DNA from: Tepidanaerobacteraceae bacterium
GTDB lineage: Bacteria > Bacillota > Thermosediminibacteria > Thermosediminibacterales > Tepidanaerobacteraceae
Direction: 5' to 3'
DNA: 52,278 bases
Assembly: GCA_029982615.1 (NCBI GenBank)
Contig: JARRBK010000008.1
Location: forward strand, 1-52,278
Positions 7,967 through 16,761 of the stretch are shown here, in pieces. The notes beneath the pieces are model-generated. The model was given only the letters and a program-made list of their open reading frames with translations, was not told where the DNA came from and did not search any database. How positions within the stretch are numbered: position 1 is the first letter of the stretch; every line of letters starts with the position of its first letter. The position numbers and the translations under genes were made by a program.

Positions 7967-9397
7967 TTAAAAATAAAGATCTCGCTCGCCCTGTTCTATC
8001 CTCGCTAGCCTTTCAATGGTCTTTTGCTTTATTACCGGATTTTCAATGTCTTCAAGGCTTTTTCTTATAACATCCTCTCCCACCTGGCGAGTCTTGGGCT
8101 CGGCATAGTCCATCAGGAATTCTTTGAACGTTAGGATAGCATTGGGCAGGCAGCAGTTCTGAATATTGCCCGTTTTCGCCAGCTGCATGAAACGGTCACC
8201 GGTACGGCCCTGCCTATAGCAGGCGGTACAATAGCTCGGAAGGTAGCCCCTGGTGCACAGTGACAGCAGCACTTCGTTGGGGGTCCTGCGGTCTTCCACC
8301 AAAAACTGGGGAGCATGTTCGCCGCCTTCAGACTTTCTGGATATTTCCTCGTGATATCCGCCCACACCGGTGCATGAACCAGCACTAATCTGAGATATGC
8401 CCACATCTATGACCTCGTCTCTGAAATCCGGTCTCTCTCTAGTAGACAGAATCATTCCAGTATAAGGCACCGCCAGGCGCACGATGGCTACTATTTTTTT
8501 GAATACTCTATCAGGTACCAGATAGGGAAAATTTTCAATATTTATGCCAAAGGCGGGCCTTATCCTCGGAAAAGATATGGTATGGGGGCCCACGCCATAT
8601 GTCTCATCCAAATGGCGGACGTGCTGCATCAAGGCTAAAACTTCATACTTGTAATCATAAAGGCCGAAGAGCACGCCCAGGCCCACATCGTCTATTCCAC
8701 CCGCCATCGCCCGGTCCATAGCCGTGGTGTGGTAATCGTAATCGCTCTTGGGCCCCGAAGGGTGCATATACTTGTACGTGGGCCTGTGATAAGTTTCCTG
8801 GAAAAGCACGTAGGTGCCGATGCCTGCATCTTTCAGTTTGCGGTAGTTTTCCACCGTCGTCGCAGCTATGTTTACGTTAACCCGACGGATGCTTCCATTT
8901 TTGAGTTTAGTATCGTATACGGTTTTTATCACTTCCAGAGTGTAATCTATCGGGCAGTTAACCGGATCTTCCCCGGCTTCCAGAGCCAGCCGCTTGTGCC
9001 CCATATCTTCCAGTATCCTTACTTCCTCCCGCACTTCATCCATGGTCAGCCTTCGCCTTGAGGTCTTATTATCCCTCCTGTAGCCGCAATAGCGGCAGTT
9101 GTTTACGCAAAAGTCGCTAAAATAGAGGGGGGCAAAAAGAACTATCCTGTTGCCGTAGATTTTCTTTTTGAGCTCATGGGCTATGGAATACATTTCAGCC
9201 AAGAGTTCTTCGTCCTCGCAGTAAAGCAAAGAAGCCACATCCAACAGGTCCAGTCCCTGGGCCTGTTTTGCTTTTTCCAATATCTCCCTTATAGCCTCAG
9301 AACTTGCTCCTTTCCCTTTTTCCATAGCTTCCCCTATGGCTTTATCGTCTATAAAATCTGCCTTCATGCTTTCCAAATCGGTTTTCGAATGAAACAC
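7967..9397 (-). CDS. hydG: [FeFe]-hydrogenase maturase HydG (tyrosine lyase, radical SAM)
   Basis: A 476-residue radical SAM enzyme that cleaves tyrosine to p-cresol and dehydroglycine and makes the CO/CN-bearing iron synthon for the H-cluster. The SAM cluster motif is C97-x3-C101-x2-C104 in FCVNNCRYCGYRR; GEDP and GLGVLFGLYDY lie in the barrel. The C-terminal auxiliary cluster cysteines are in CTACYRQGRTGDRF and IQNCCLPNA, which separate HydG from ThiH. The start is GTG at 9397, six nt after GGGGAG, fitting the N-terminus better than later ATGs. HydE, HydF and the hydrogenase itself are not in this window, so hydG stands alone here. Its leader carries a small ORF and a terminator. Confidence 0.95.
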   Translation of the reverse strand: MFHSKTDLESMKADFIDDKAIGEAMEKGKGASSEAIREILEKAKQAQGLDLLDVASLLYCEDEELLAEMYSIAHELKKKIYGNRIVLFAPLYFSDFCVNNCRYCGYRRDNKTSRRRLTMDEVREEVRILEDMGHKRLALEAGEDPVNCPIDYTLEVIKTVYDTKLKNGSIRRVNVNIAATTVENYRKLKDAGIGTYVLFQETYHRPTYKYMHPSGPKSDYDYHTTAMDRAMAGGIDDVGLGVLFGLYDYKYEVLALMQHVRHLDETYGVGPHTISFPRIRPAFGINIENFPYLVPDRVFKKIVAIVRLAVPYTGMILSTRERPDFRDEVIDVGISQISAGSCTGVGGYHEEISRKSEGGEHAPQFLVEDRRTPNEVLLSLCTRGYLPSYCTACYRQGRTGDRFMQLAKTGNIQNCCLPNAILTFKEFLMDYAEPKTRQVGEDVIRKSLEDIENPVIKQKTIERLARIEQGERDLYF

Positions 9398-9491
9398 AAA
9401 AATCTCCCCTTTACTTAATTTAAAACAAAATTTTCAAAAAGTGATTATGCTTTCGGGATCTTCCATTATTCTGTTCATATTTGCACAAATC

Positions 9492-9523
9492 AAAAAAGGC
9501 TTTATCCTTCGGGAGGAAAAGCC
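9492..9523 (-). terminator. Intrinsic terminator in the hydG leader
   Basis: On the minus strand GGCTTT-T-CCT loops back onto AGG-ATA-AAGCC (9498-9523), followed immediately by six T residues (9492-9497). It lies about 95 nt upstream of the hydG start with no other gene before it, so it would stop any transcript started further upstream unless it is read through. This arrangement suggests attenuation. Confidence 0.55.
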
Positions 9524-9546
9524 ACAAACACACCGTATTTTGCCAT
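9502..9546 (-). CDS. Putative 14-residue leader peptide before hydG
   Basis: MAKYGVFVAFPPEG, with ATG at 9546 six nt after a GGGGGGAG ribosome-binding site. Its stop codon lies within the descending arm of the leader terminator hairpin, so a translating ribosome would overlap the hairpin. No homologue is known to me; chance cannot be excluded. It could instead be the remnant N-terminus of a lost gene. Confidence 0.35.
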   Translation of the reverse strand: MAKYGVFVAFPPEG

Positions 9547-9846
9547 ATTTTCTCCCCCCTTCGCTCAGGATTCCCCTCACGTCAGGAATATTTGTTTATT
9601 TAATTATATTCCACATATTTCTAAAATGCAACGCTTTTTTTTGCGCTCAGAACCAGCAGAGCGGGCGCTGAGTAAGCGAGCACTGCGGCCAACACGCAAT
9701 GCACATGCCGAATTGACGGCTACATTAAAATCAAATTTACATTCAGTAACCAAATTTTAGATTGGAGAATATTTTAAAGTGATATCTGTTTTAAAAACAC
9801 CAATTTATTATTTCACAGCAAATTTTATTTGAAAGGAAGGTCTATT

Positions 9847-11691
9847 ATGTGTGGAATCACAGGCTGGATAGATTTTGAAGGCGACTTGACACAAAAAAAA
9901 CCCCTCCTTGAAAAAATGACCATGACTCTTTCAAGGAGGGGGCCCGATGATGTGGGATATGCCTTGTTCCCCCATGCAGCCTTCGGCCACAGGAGGCTTA
10001 TAGTGGTGGACCCCGCTGGGGGAGCGCAGCCCATGTTGCGTAAAATCGGCGGCCGCATCTACTGTATAACATACAACGGAGAACTTTACAATACTGAAGA
10101 AGTGCGAAAAGAGCTTTTAAGCCTGGGATATAACTTTACCTCCCGCTCGGATACAGAAGTGCTGCTGGTTTCATATATTGCTTGGGGAGAAAGCTGTGTA
10201 GACCGTTTAAACGGCATATTCGCCTTTGGCATATGGGATGAAGCCGGACAGAAGCTCTTCATGGCTCGGGACCGCCTGGGCGTAAAACCTCTGTTTTATG
10301 CGAAAAGAGCAACTTCCTTCATCTTAGGTTCGGAACTCAAAGCGCTTCTGGCCCACCCTATGGTGAAGCCGGAACTGGATACCACTGGCCTTGCGGAAAT
10401 ATTCGCTCTTGGGCCCGCCAGAACCCCCGGCTGCGGGGTTTTCAAGGGTATTGAAGAACTAAAGCCAGGATTTGCATTGTCTCACACTAAATCAGGCACC
10501 CGCACCTGGCAGTATTGGTTGCTGGAAAGCCGGCCTCATGAGGATGATATGGATACTACCGTCCAAAAAGTATCTTTCCTTATAAAAGATACTGTCCGAA
10601 GGCAGCTGGTATCCGATGTGCCGGTGTGCACCCTGCTGTCTGGAGGCCTGGACTCCAGTGCCGTTACAGCCATGGTTCCCCATGCATTCAGCCACAATGG
10701 TGAAAACACAGTAAAGACTTTTTCAGTGGACTACGCCGGTAACGACATGTATTTCAAGGCGACCGAATTTCAGCCAAACAGCGATTCATATTTCGTGCAA
10801 AAAGTATCCTCTTATCTCGGAACTGAGCATCATCAAGTAATAATAAGAAACGAAGATCTTGCCGATGCCCTGGAGGATGCGGTGCTGGCAAGAGACCTGC
10901 CGGGTATGGCTGATGTGGACTCGTCGTTATATCTTTTTTGCCGGGAAGTAAAAAGAGATGCCACCGTAGCCCTGTCCGGCGAGGGTGCCGACGAGATTTT
11001 CGGTGGATATCCCTGGTTCCGCCGTCCCGACGATTTCAACTCCGACACCTTCCCCTGGACCCGCGTGATGAATTTGAAAACTAGTATTCTTTCTAGGGAT
11101 TTGGTCAATTTGATAAAACCGGAAGAATATGTAAAAAACCGATACCGCGAAGCTCTGGACGAAGTGCCCCGGTTTGCGGAAGAAAGCCCTTTCGACCGGC
11201 GCATACGGGAAATCACCTACCTCAGCATCACCCGCTTTATGCCGACGCTTCTGGATAGAAAAGACCGCATGAGCATGTTTACCGGCCTTGAAGTAAGAGT
11301 GCCTTACTGTGATCACCGCCTTGTACAGTATGTATGGAACATCCCGTGGCACATGAGAAATTGTGGAGGCATGGAAAAAGGAGTGCTTAGAAAAGCCATG
11401 GAAGGTTTTTTGCCACAGGAAGTGCTTAACCGCAAAAAAAGCCCTTACCCCAAAACTCACAACCCGGAATATGCTGCCATGGTCAGGGATAAGCTGCTGG
11501 AAATTTTAAGCGACGCTGCTTCCCCCCTGCTGCCGTTTATAAACAAAGAAGCAATAATTGAACTGGCCCGGGCAGATACATCCCGCTTCGATATCCCATG
11601 GTTTGGGCAGCTCATGACCGTCCCTCAGCTTTTCGCGTATTTAATCCAGACGGATTTCTGGATGAGAAATTACAGTGTCACAGTTCTATAG
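9847..11691 (+). CDS. asnB: Asparagine synthetase B (glutamine-hydrolysing)
   Basis: A 614-residue AsnB. The N-terminal class II glutaminase domain starts MCGITGWI with Cys2 as nucleophile and includes RRGPDDVGY, YNGELYN and RSDTEVLL. The synthetase domain has the pyrophosphate loop SGGLDSSAVT, SGEGADEIFGGYPW and RKDRMSMFTGLEVRVPY. It converts aspartate, glutamine and ATP to asparagine. The frame extends six codons upstream, but ATG at 9847 is chosen because Cys must follow the removed Met and GAAAGGAAGG lies 6 nt before it. It is on the plus strand left of oriC, so head-on to replication, and ends 1 bp from the convergent GH10-like gene. All catalytic motifs are intact. Confidence 0.95.
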   Translation: MCGITGWIDFEGDLTQKKPLLEKMTMTLSRRGPDDVGYALFPHAAFGHRRLIVVDPAGGAQPMLRKIGGRIYCITYNGELYNTEEVRKELLSLGYNFTSRSDTEVLLVSYIAWGESCVDRLNGIFAFGIWDEAGQKLFMARDRLGVKPLFYAKRATSFILGSELKALLAHPMVKPELDTTGLAEIFALGPARTPGCGVFKGIEELKPGFALSHTKSGTRTWQYWLLESRPHEDDMDTTVQKVSFLIKDTVRRQLVSDVPVCTLLSGGLDSSAVTAMVPHAFSHNGENTVKTFSVDYAGNDMYFKATEFQPNSDSYFVQKVSSYLGTEHHQVIIRNEDLADALEDAVLARDLPGMADVDSSLYLFCREVKRDATVALSGEGADEIFGGYPWFRRPDDFNSDTFPWTRVMNLKTSILSRDLVNLIKPEEYVKNRYREALDEVPRFAEESPFDRRIREITYLSITRFMPTLLDRKDRMSMFTGLEVRVPYCDHRLVQYVWNIPWHMRNCGGMEKGVLRKAMEGFLPQEVLNRKKSPYPKTHNPEYAAMVRDKLLEILSDAASPLLPFINKEAIIELARADTSRFDIPWFGQLMTVPQLFAYLIQTDFWMRNYSVTVL

Positions 11692-11692
11692 A

Positions 11693-14600
11693 TTAATGAA
11701 AATATTTTATTTTTGTTTTTACTATTTGCTCTCTGCTCCTGAATACAATTCTGCCTGACGCATCAAACCCATATACTTTGTAAAAATATACAGAATCCGG
11801 CCGCAAATCACTGTCACAAAACATTGTCCCGGAAATCCTCGCTATTTCACTGCCGTTTCTATAAAGGATGAATCCGGCGATGTCAGAATCCATTACAGGC
11901 CCCGACCAGTCCAGTATAACTTTTGTATCGCTCACTTCCTGTACAGTTAAGTTGGCGTACGCCGGGTTCACTATGTCTTCTTTATGTGGATTTACTTCAA
12001 ATTCGATTTTCTTATTTACACCATCAGCAGTATTAAATTTAAAAGCATCGAGAATTTCCACTGTAACTTTCGCCGTTTTTTTCGAGGATTTTATTTGCAG
12101 CACATTTTTTGTTATTTCAGCCACATCCGTATAGCTGGATTTTATTATATATTGAGTGCTGTCAAGATACATGAGCGCAGAAGTATCATCGTCAAAAACG
12201 GCTTTTACTTTCATCGGCACCGCCTTTTCGCTTCTTAAAGCTTTCAGGGATATTTCTACTTGGAAATATTTTACTTTATGATTCGCCAAAAACCTGTTAG
12301 CAGAAATGTTTTCATCAATTATATTCATAATTGAATACAGGTCAAATCCAATTCTTTTTGCTACCTCTTTATTCAGGCTCTCGTCATGGCTCAACCTGTC
12401 CAGCAAATCTTGGACTTCATTTTTGAAAAAGCCAGCTTCTTCTATTTTATCCCTATCGCAGTTAAAATCCGCCATGAGGGCTTTAATTAATTTTCTGTAT
12501 TTTTCTGCCTGTAGAATGTTTAATCCGCCGTATTTGATATAAATGGTATCTATTTTTCTCAAAACATCTTCAAGCACTGCTTTTATGGATTGCTGCGGGT
12601 CAGAATCAGTCGTTATAGCAGGCTTGCTAAAAACCCCTAACTTAAGCGCGCTGTCAAAACCTCCATCAAAAAGAGATTCAAATTCAAATATTCCGATACC
12701 GTTCGTATTCGCATCCCTTACGGCGCATATCTGTTTTACAAGCATTTTTTTATCAATTTTTGTGAAAGTAGCAATACCGACTGTCACCTGGGAGTGGCCT
12801 CTTGCAAAGGCCCAGGTGTTTTTTACGTCTTCCTCTACCGGAAAGTCATAAAGATAATAGCACATAGGTATCAGATTGTTGATATAATCTTTTGTTGTCC
12901 AATCCCTGGCATCTTGGTACGTGTCTACTACCGCCTTATCATAGTCAGGCCGAACATCGGCTGAGATTTTCATATTAGGCTTTACGGATTTTATTTCCGA
13001 AACTATCCTATAGACAAAGGAACTGATTATATTTCTTCTAAATTCACACCACCTATCCCACAATTCATCGCCTGGATGCAGCGTCGATGGGTCGCAGCCG
13101 TTATAGGTCTCAAAAAGTTTCCTCGTATATGAATCATATCCAAAATCATCGGTGTAATCCCCCGAAGCAGGATATCTCATGTAATCCAATTGAATACCAT
13201 CCAAATCATATTTTTTGACAAGCTCTAAATAAAGCCCGGACAGAAAATCGCGCACTTCGGGCAGAGCAGGGTTTAGGTGGTAATAAATATTTTTATTGCT
13301 GTCCTGGAAATACGTTTTGCCTGTCCTGCTTACAGCCATCCATTCAGGCTTTTTTGCTGCCACATCAGGCCCTACCAGAAAATCTTCAACCCATGCATGT
13401 AATTTAATGCCTCTGGCGTGGGCCTGTTTAATGTATGCATCGAGCACATCAAAACCGCGATAAATTGGATTTTGATTCATAATATCATTTTTTGTCGGAT
13501 ATATGGAATATCCGTTCCAGTACGTTTCAAGGTATACAGTGTTTATGTTGATATTTTTCAACATGTCAAGGTGCTTTTTTACTTCATCAGCATTCGTTTC
13601 TCTGGGCCGGAGCCATACTGCCCTATTTTCCACTTTAATGGATTCAAAACTCATAAAATATGCGTTGTCCGCATCGTTTTGAATTTGTTTTACGGTATTT
13701 ATTAAATCTCTATACTTCTCTTGATTTAGCAATGCCTGGGCGTTTTTCAATTTGCTTTTGGCTGAGTCGATTACTTTTTGCACTTTGTTATAATCAATAT
13801 CCAAAAATTGGGTTTTTGCATTTTTTAGAGTTTCTTCTGCTGATTTTATACTGGCTTCAGCCATAAAAAGATATGAATTGGGATTAAAAATTATCCTTAC
13901 TTCTCTTTTGCTTTTATTCAGTACAACAGTTGAGCCCAAAAGGGCATATTTTTGAAGCAATTTCCCTTTATCGCCATGTGCTGAAAGAATGTATCCTTCA
14001 TCAGGAATTTCCAAGTCATTTCCGCCGGTCTTTATTATTTTGCCTCCTTTCCCAACGACAACTTCATATCCATAAGGGTTTGTACCTGTACGGCTCCCGT
14101 AATTTTCGTCATAAATAATCATCTGATCAGGGCCTCTATAGCCATCAAAAGGCTTTTGCTTGTCTTCATCCCATGCAGCAGGATTGTCTTCCAGTGAAAC
14201 CGGATTGTAAGCGTCATAGGCTATTCTGCCTGCACTGTAAAGTTTTATATTGTCTGCAAAAATCTCAACCTCATCGCCAATTTTCGCCCTTTCATGCAAC
14301 AGATCGTAATACGGGCTTCCCCGGTGTACTGATATCACGGCACCGTCCGAGGGTATAGGCGAATCGTTATTAATCCAAACAGAGCCGCTTTTTCTCATAT
14401 CCACTATATTGCTGACGACATTATTTGTTACTGTGAGTTCCATTCCCCAGCCGTTTGTCTCGGTTGAATCGCCGTAAGATGAATCATATAATATCACTTG
14501 GTTGGCACCTCTGACCGAATTAACGTTATCTATCGGTATTACCATATCACCCAATTTGAAATACATCTGGGGATATTCAGGGGTTTTGAGATTTGACAGA

Positions 14601-14977
14601 GTTACTTCTTCACCGATAAAAAGATTTTTTACAAATTCCGCACCACTCTTTGTGCACGATACCACATATCCATCTGTAGGAATGTATGTACCCCTTTCCC
14701 CACGAGTATTAATATAAGTAATCAGGTTGTTTACCACAACAAATTCGATTGTGTTATCAGAAAAGGGCGGAGTGATTTCACCGTAGTTTCGGGTATAAAT
14801 TGCGATTTTCCCTTCCCGTCTTTTGCTGTCCACCAAATCAACGGAATATGCAGAGCCGTTCTCAAAAACAATCTCAGGAGGGCTTTGCATTTCAGTTGAC
14901 GCTAAAGCTTTTACACTGACTTGCGACATGAAAATTAAAGTGAATATAAAAAATAAACAATCTCTGATAAACCTCAC
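11693..14977 (-). CDS. Secreted GH10-like (GHL10/DUF187) glycoside hydrolase with N-terminal repeats and FN3 domain
   Basis: A 1094-residue exported protein. A signal peptide (about residues 1-27, ending VKALAS) is followed by three diverged repeats of 70-80 residues (about 57-127, 160-240 and 285-352), each opening with an IxxYDxxYG-like motif and ending IGxEVxL/I. Then come a coiled coil (about 370-445) and a TIM-barrel GHL10 domain (about 451-780) with VWLRPRETNADEVKKHLDML, HAWVEDF and DGIQLDYMRYP. A helical region and a C-terminal fibronectin type III domain (about 1000-1085) follow. The start is GTG with a weak upstream AGGGG. It probably acts on extracellular or cell-wall polysaccharide; the substrate is not predictable. 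Confidence 0.87.
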   Translation of the reverse strand: MRFIRDCLFFIFTLIFMSQVSVKALASTEMQSPPEIVFENGSAYSVDLVDSKRREGKIAIYTRNYGEITPPFSDNTIEFVVVNNLITYINTRGERGTYIPTDGYVVSCTKSGAEFVKNLFIGEEVTLSNLKTPEYPQMYFKLGDMVIPIDNVNSVRGANQVILYDSSYGDSTETNGWGMELTVTNNVVSNIVDMRKSGSVWINNDSPIPSDGAVISVHRGSPYYDLLHERAKIGDEVEIFADNIKLYSAGRIAYDAYNPVSLEDNPAAWDEDKQKPFDGYRGPDQMIIYDENYGSRTGTNPYGYEVVVGKGGKIIKTGGNDLEIPDEGYILSAHGDKGKLLQKYALLGSTVVLNKSKREVRIIFNPNSYLFMAEASIKSAEETLKNAKTQFLDIDYNKVQKVIDSAKSKLKNAQALLNQEKYRDLINTVKQIQNDADNAYFMSFESIKVENRAVWLRPRETNADEVKKHLDMLKNININTVYLETYWNGYSIYPTKNDIMNQNPIYRGFDVLDAYIKQAHARGIKLHAWVEDFLVGPDVAAKKPEWMAVSRTGKTYFQDSNKNIYYHLNPALPEVRDFLSGLYLELVKKYDLDGIQLDYMRYPASGDYTDDFGYDSYTRKLFETYNGCDPSTLHPGDELWDRWCEFRRNIISSFVYRIVSEIKSVKPNMKISADVRPDYDKAVVDTYQDARDWTTKDYINNLIPMCYYLYDFPVEEDVKNTWAFARGHSQVTVGIATFTKIDKKMLVKQICAVRDANTNGIGIFEFESLFDGGFDSALKLGVFSKPAITTDSDPQQSIKAVLEDVLRKIDTIYIKYGGLNILQAEKYRKLIKALMADFNCDRDKIEEAGFFKNEVQDLLDRLSHDESLNKEVAKRIGFDLYSIMNIIDENISANRFLANHKVKYFQVEISLKALRSEKAVPMKVKAVFDDDTSALMYLDSTQYIIKSSYTDVAEITKNVLQIKSSKKTAKVTVEILDAFKFNTADGVNKKIEFEVNPHKEDIVNPAYANLTVQEVSDTKVILDWSGPVMDSDIAGFILYRNGSEIARISGTMFCDSDLRPDSVYFYKVYGFDASGRIVFRSREQIVKTKIKYFH

Positions 14978-15038
14978 TATTATGCAGACCCCTTTTATTT
15001 ATAAAATGATAATGTGTTTTCATTGGCATTCATCGGCT

Positions 15039-15881
15039 TTACCATGATTTGTTCCAAGGCCCTGGAAGCGAAAGGTATCTTGCTATAGCCCACGCAACGC
15101 CTTTGTCCTGAAACCCTTCAGGAGTGACTTCCACATGAGGTGAAAGCTTAGGCAAATTCTTTGAATGCCTGACGAAAACCGCATGGCCTGCATAGGCCAG
15201 CATGGGAACATCGGTCTCGCCGTCTCCCACCGCCAGCACCTCTTTTGGCCGTATCCCCAGTTTGTTGCAAACAAATTTGAGGCTTTCCCCTTTATCGCAC
15301 TGCCCGCTGTTTATCTCACATATGTATGGATATGAACGGCTGCAGTTGAGATGCGAAAGGTTTTCCGGCCACATATCTAGAATTTTTCTGGCATAATCTT
15401 GCGAACCCGTTATGAGCATTACTTTAGTGACATGCTCCCTGGGGATTTCGCCTGGGTTTTCAGCTTCCCTAACTCTATTCATGTCAAAGACATCGAATTT
15501 CTTCATTACATATTGCCTGTCCACACAAGAGTTAATATGACAATAAATAATATCCGGTTGAAACACAGCGACTACTACTCCAGGAAGTTTTGTGCTAAAT
15601 CTTATTACGCCATCGGCGTCATCCACAGCAAAAAATTTTTCCCGCAAGAGTTGATTTCCCGCGTATATCAGGGCACCATTGTTTGCAATAACAATGGGTT
15701 CGGAACACAGCCCCAAAACTTCAAGGAGTCTTTTCACCCCATCGCGATGCCTACCGGTGGCAAGCACAACCTCTATACCGAGTGAAAACGCTTTTTTCAC
15801 CGCGATTTCATTTTCATGCGATAAGGCATTTTCTGAATCCACCAGCGTCCCATCCACATCCAGAGCAATTAATTTAATCAT
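15039..15881 (-). CDS. HAD superfamily phosphatase, Cof/YwpJ type
   Basis: A 280-residue HAD-IIB phosphatase. Motif I is DVDGTLVDS (Asp8 nucleophile, Asp10), motif II is ATGRH, motif III is the Lys of QCDKGESL, and motif IV is GDGETDVPML. A C2 cap lies between motifs II and III. These enzymes dephosphorylate sugar phosphates, nucleotides or flavin precursors; specificity cannot be read from sequence. The ATG at 15881 has a GTGGTGAG site. It is transcribed in the same direction as the GH gene 61 bp downstream, perhaps together. Confidence 0.88.
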   Translation of the reverse strand: MIKLIALDVDGTLVDSENALSHENEIAVKKAFSLGIEVVLATGRHRDGVKRLLEVLGLCSEPIVIANNGALIYAGNQLLREKFFAVDDADGVIRFSTKLPGVVVAVFQPDIIYCHINSCVDRQYVMKKFDVFDMNRVREAENPGEIPREHVTKVMLITGSQDYARKILDMWPENLSHLNCSRSYPYICEINSGQCDKGESLKFVCNKLGIRPKEVLAVGDGETDVPMLAYAGHAVFVRHSKNLPKLSPHVEVTPEGFQDKGVAWAIARYLSLPGPWNKSW

Positions 15882-15928
15882 ATTCGCTCACCACTTTTGA
15901 AGTAATTTTCTTTATTAATACCCCGCGC

Positions 15929-16265
15929 TCACTTTCCACATTTTCCTGTTAAATGTTCTATTCCGATTTTAAAAACCGAAACCCGGTTTTTGTTTTTTTC
16001 TATATATTGTCTGCCTTCCTCCATATATTCTTTTGAATATTTTTCTATCAGAAGCATCAGTGCATGTTTTTTTCCGTTTCTTGTCTTACACGGCTTGCTT
16101 TGCCAAAAACCACAATACTTTCATAATTCGTATCGAATTTTTCAGGTGTGATCCTGAACGTCCCAACCACGCTAAAGCAAACTTTGCTGTTGTATTTGAT
16201 ATTATCGAGCTTATGGCTCTTCTCTCATACATAGGGCTTTCTTTTCGCCTTATCTCTCTGAACAT
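15929..16265 (-). pseudogene. Degenerate NimA-like pyridoxamine 5-phosphate oxidase family gene
   Basis: On the minus strand an intact N-terminus MFREIRRKESPMYERRAISS gives way, after an apparent deletion of about 40 codons, to a conserved core in another frame (KVCFSVVGTFRITPEKFDTN, then YESIVVFGKASRVRQETEK). That frame stops at TGA, and the C-terminus continues in a third frame (ALMLLIEKYSKEYMEEGRQY ... GKCGK). All parts are collinear with NimA-type flavoproteins (nitroimidazole resistance / FMN-binding split barrel). A deletion plus a frameshift make it inactive. A start-like ATG with GGGTGA upstream remains at 16265. Confidence 0.75.
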
Positions 16266-16328
16266 CTGCTGTTCACCCTTTTTATAATGTTTCTGTTAAA
16301 GTATCATGTTGAGTTTTCACAATTTTTT

Positions 16329-16366
16329 AGCCTCTCCTATTTATTTACAATGGAAAGGCTTTTTTT
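16329..16366 (+). terminator. Terminator-like hairpin, plus strand
   Basis: AGCCTCTCC (16329-16337) pairs with GGAAAGGCT (16352-16360) with one mismatch, followed by six T residues. No plus-strand gene precedes it; read on the minus strand the stem is complete with a wobble pair but lacks a T tail. It may be a leftover of an inverted or lost gene. Confidence 0.35.
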
Positions 16367-16443
16367 CACAATCTTACTACACATTTTCTTACTGATACAT
16401 AACACATAAATATTGTAAAGATTGCATCATTATCTATGAGTTT

Positions 16444-16734
16444 TTAGTTTTTAGTTTTTAAAGTTAAAGCTATCAACAAAAGAATAAGAGCAGATATGGC
16501 AAGTATTATTATAAATACCATATCAGTAATGTTACTATATCCTGCTCTAAAGAAAGTTGCTTTAATGTAGAAAATTGCCATAGCTATCAAACAAAGCGAT
16601 GACGGGATATATTTGCTGAGTTTGTTTTTTCTAAATCTATCTGTCAAAAAATATGGTACAAAAAAGAATATACAAGTGACAATAACAGTTGCTATTATGG
16701 CATATTTTACATTAATTTTTATTTTCCCCCTCAA
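16444..16734 (-). CDS. Small hypothetical membrane protein (three TM segments)
   Basis: About 90-96 residues with three hydrophobic segments: YAIIATVIVTCIFFFVPYFL, a middle helix around CLIAMAIFYIKATFF, and FIIILAISALILLLIALTL. I do not recognise the family. No ATG or GTG fits the frame. TTG at 16734 has no ribosome-binding site upstream, while AGGGGG at 16726-16731 is well spaced only for a rare ATT at 16716. It lies between two pseudogenes in a decaying segment, so it may itself be a relic or have lost its start. Existence as an expressed gene is uncertain. Confidence 0.45.
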   Translation of the reverse strand: MRGKIKINVKYAIIATVIVTCIFFFVPYFLTDRFRKNKLSKYIPSSLCLIAMAIFYIKATFFRAGYSNITDMVFIIILAISALILLLIALTLKTKN

Positions 16735-16761
16735 TCTAATTTATTTGTCTCAATATTAACT

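Larger units (their letters stand above)
9398..9846. other. Intergenic region between hydG and asnB
   Basis: A 449-bp spacer between divergent genes. The hydG side has the leader ORF and terminator. Just upstream on the same strand are two imperfect direct repeats (plus-strand CCCCTTCGCTCAGGA and TCCCCTCACGTCAGGA, about 9556-9588), possibly an operator. A GC-rich patch (9640-9720) carries CGCTC/GAGCG pairing. The asnB side is AT-rich; I saw no T-box or other riboswitch motif. Confidence 0.5.

Noticed and set aside
9700-9846. Possible T-box or amino-acid riboswitch before asnB
   Set aside because: No T-box motif (AGGGTGGNACCGCG) or specifier-stem pattern could be found; the leader is plain AT-rich sequence.
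16033-16287. Plus-strand ORF of 84 codons
   Set aside because: It is antisense to the NimA-like pseudogene; no ribosome-binding site and no coherent domain.
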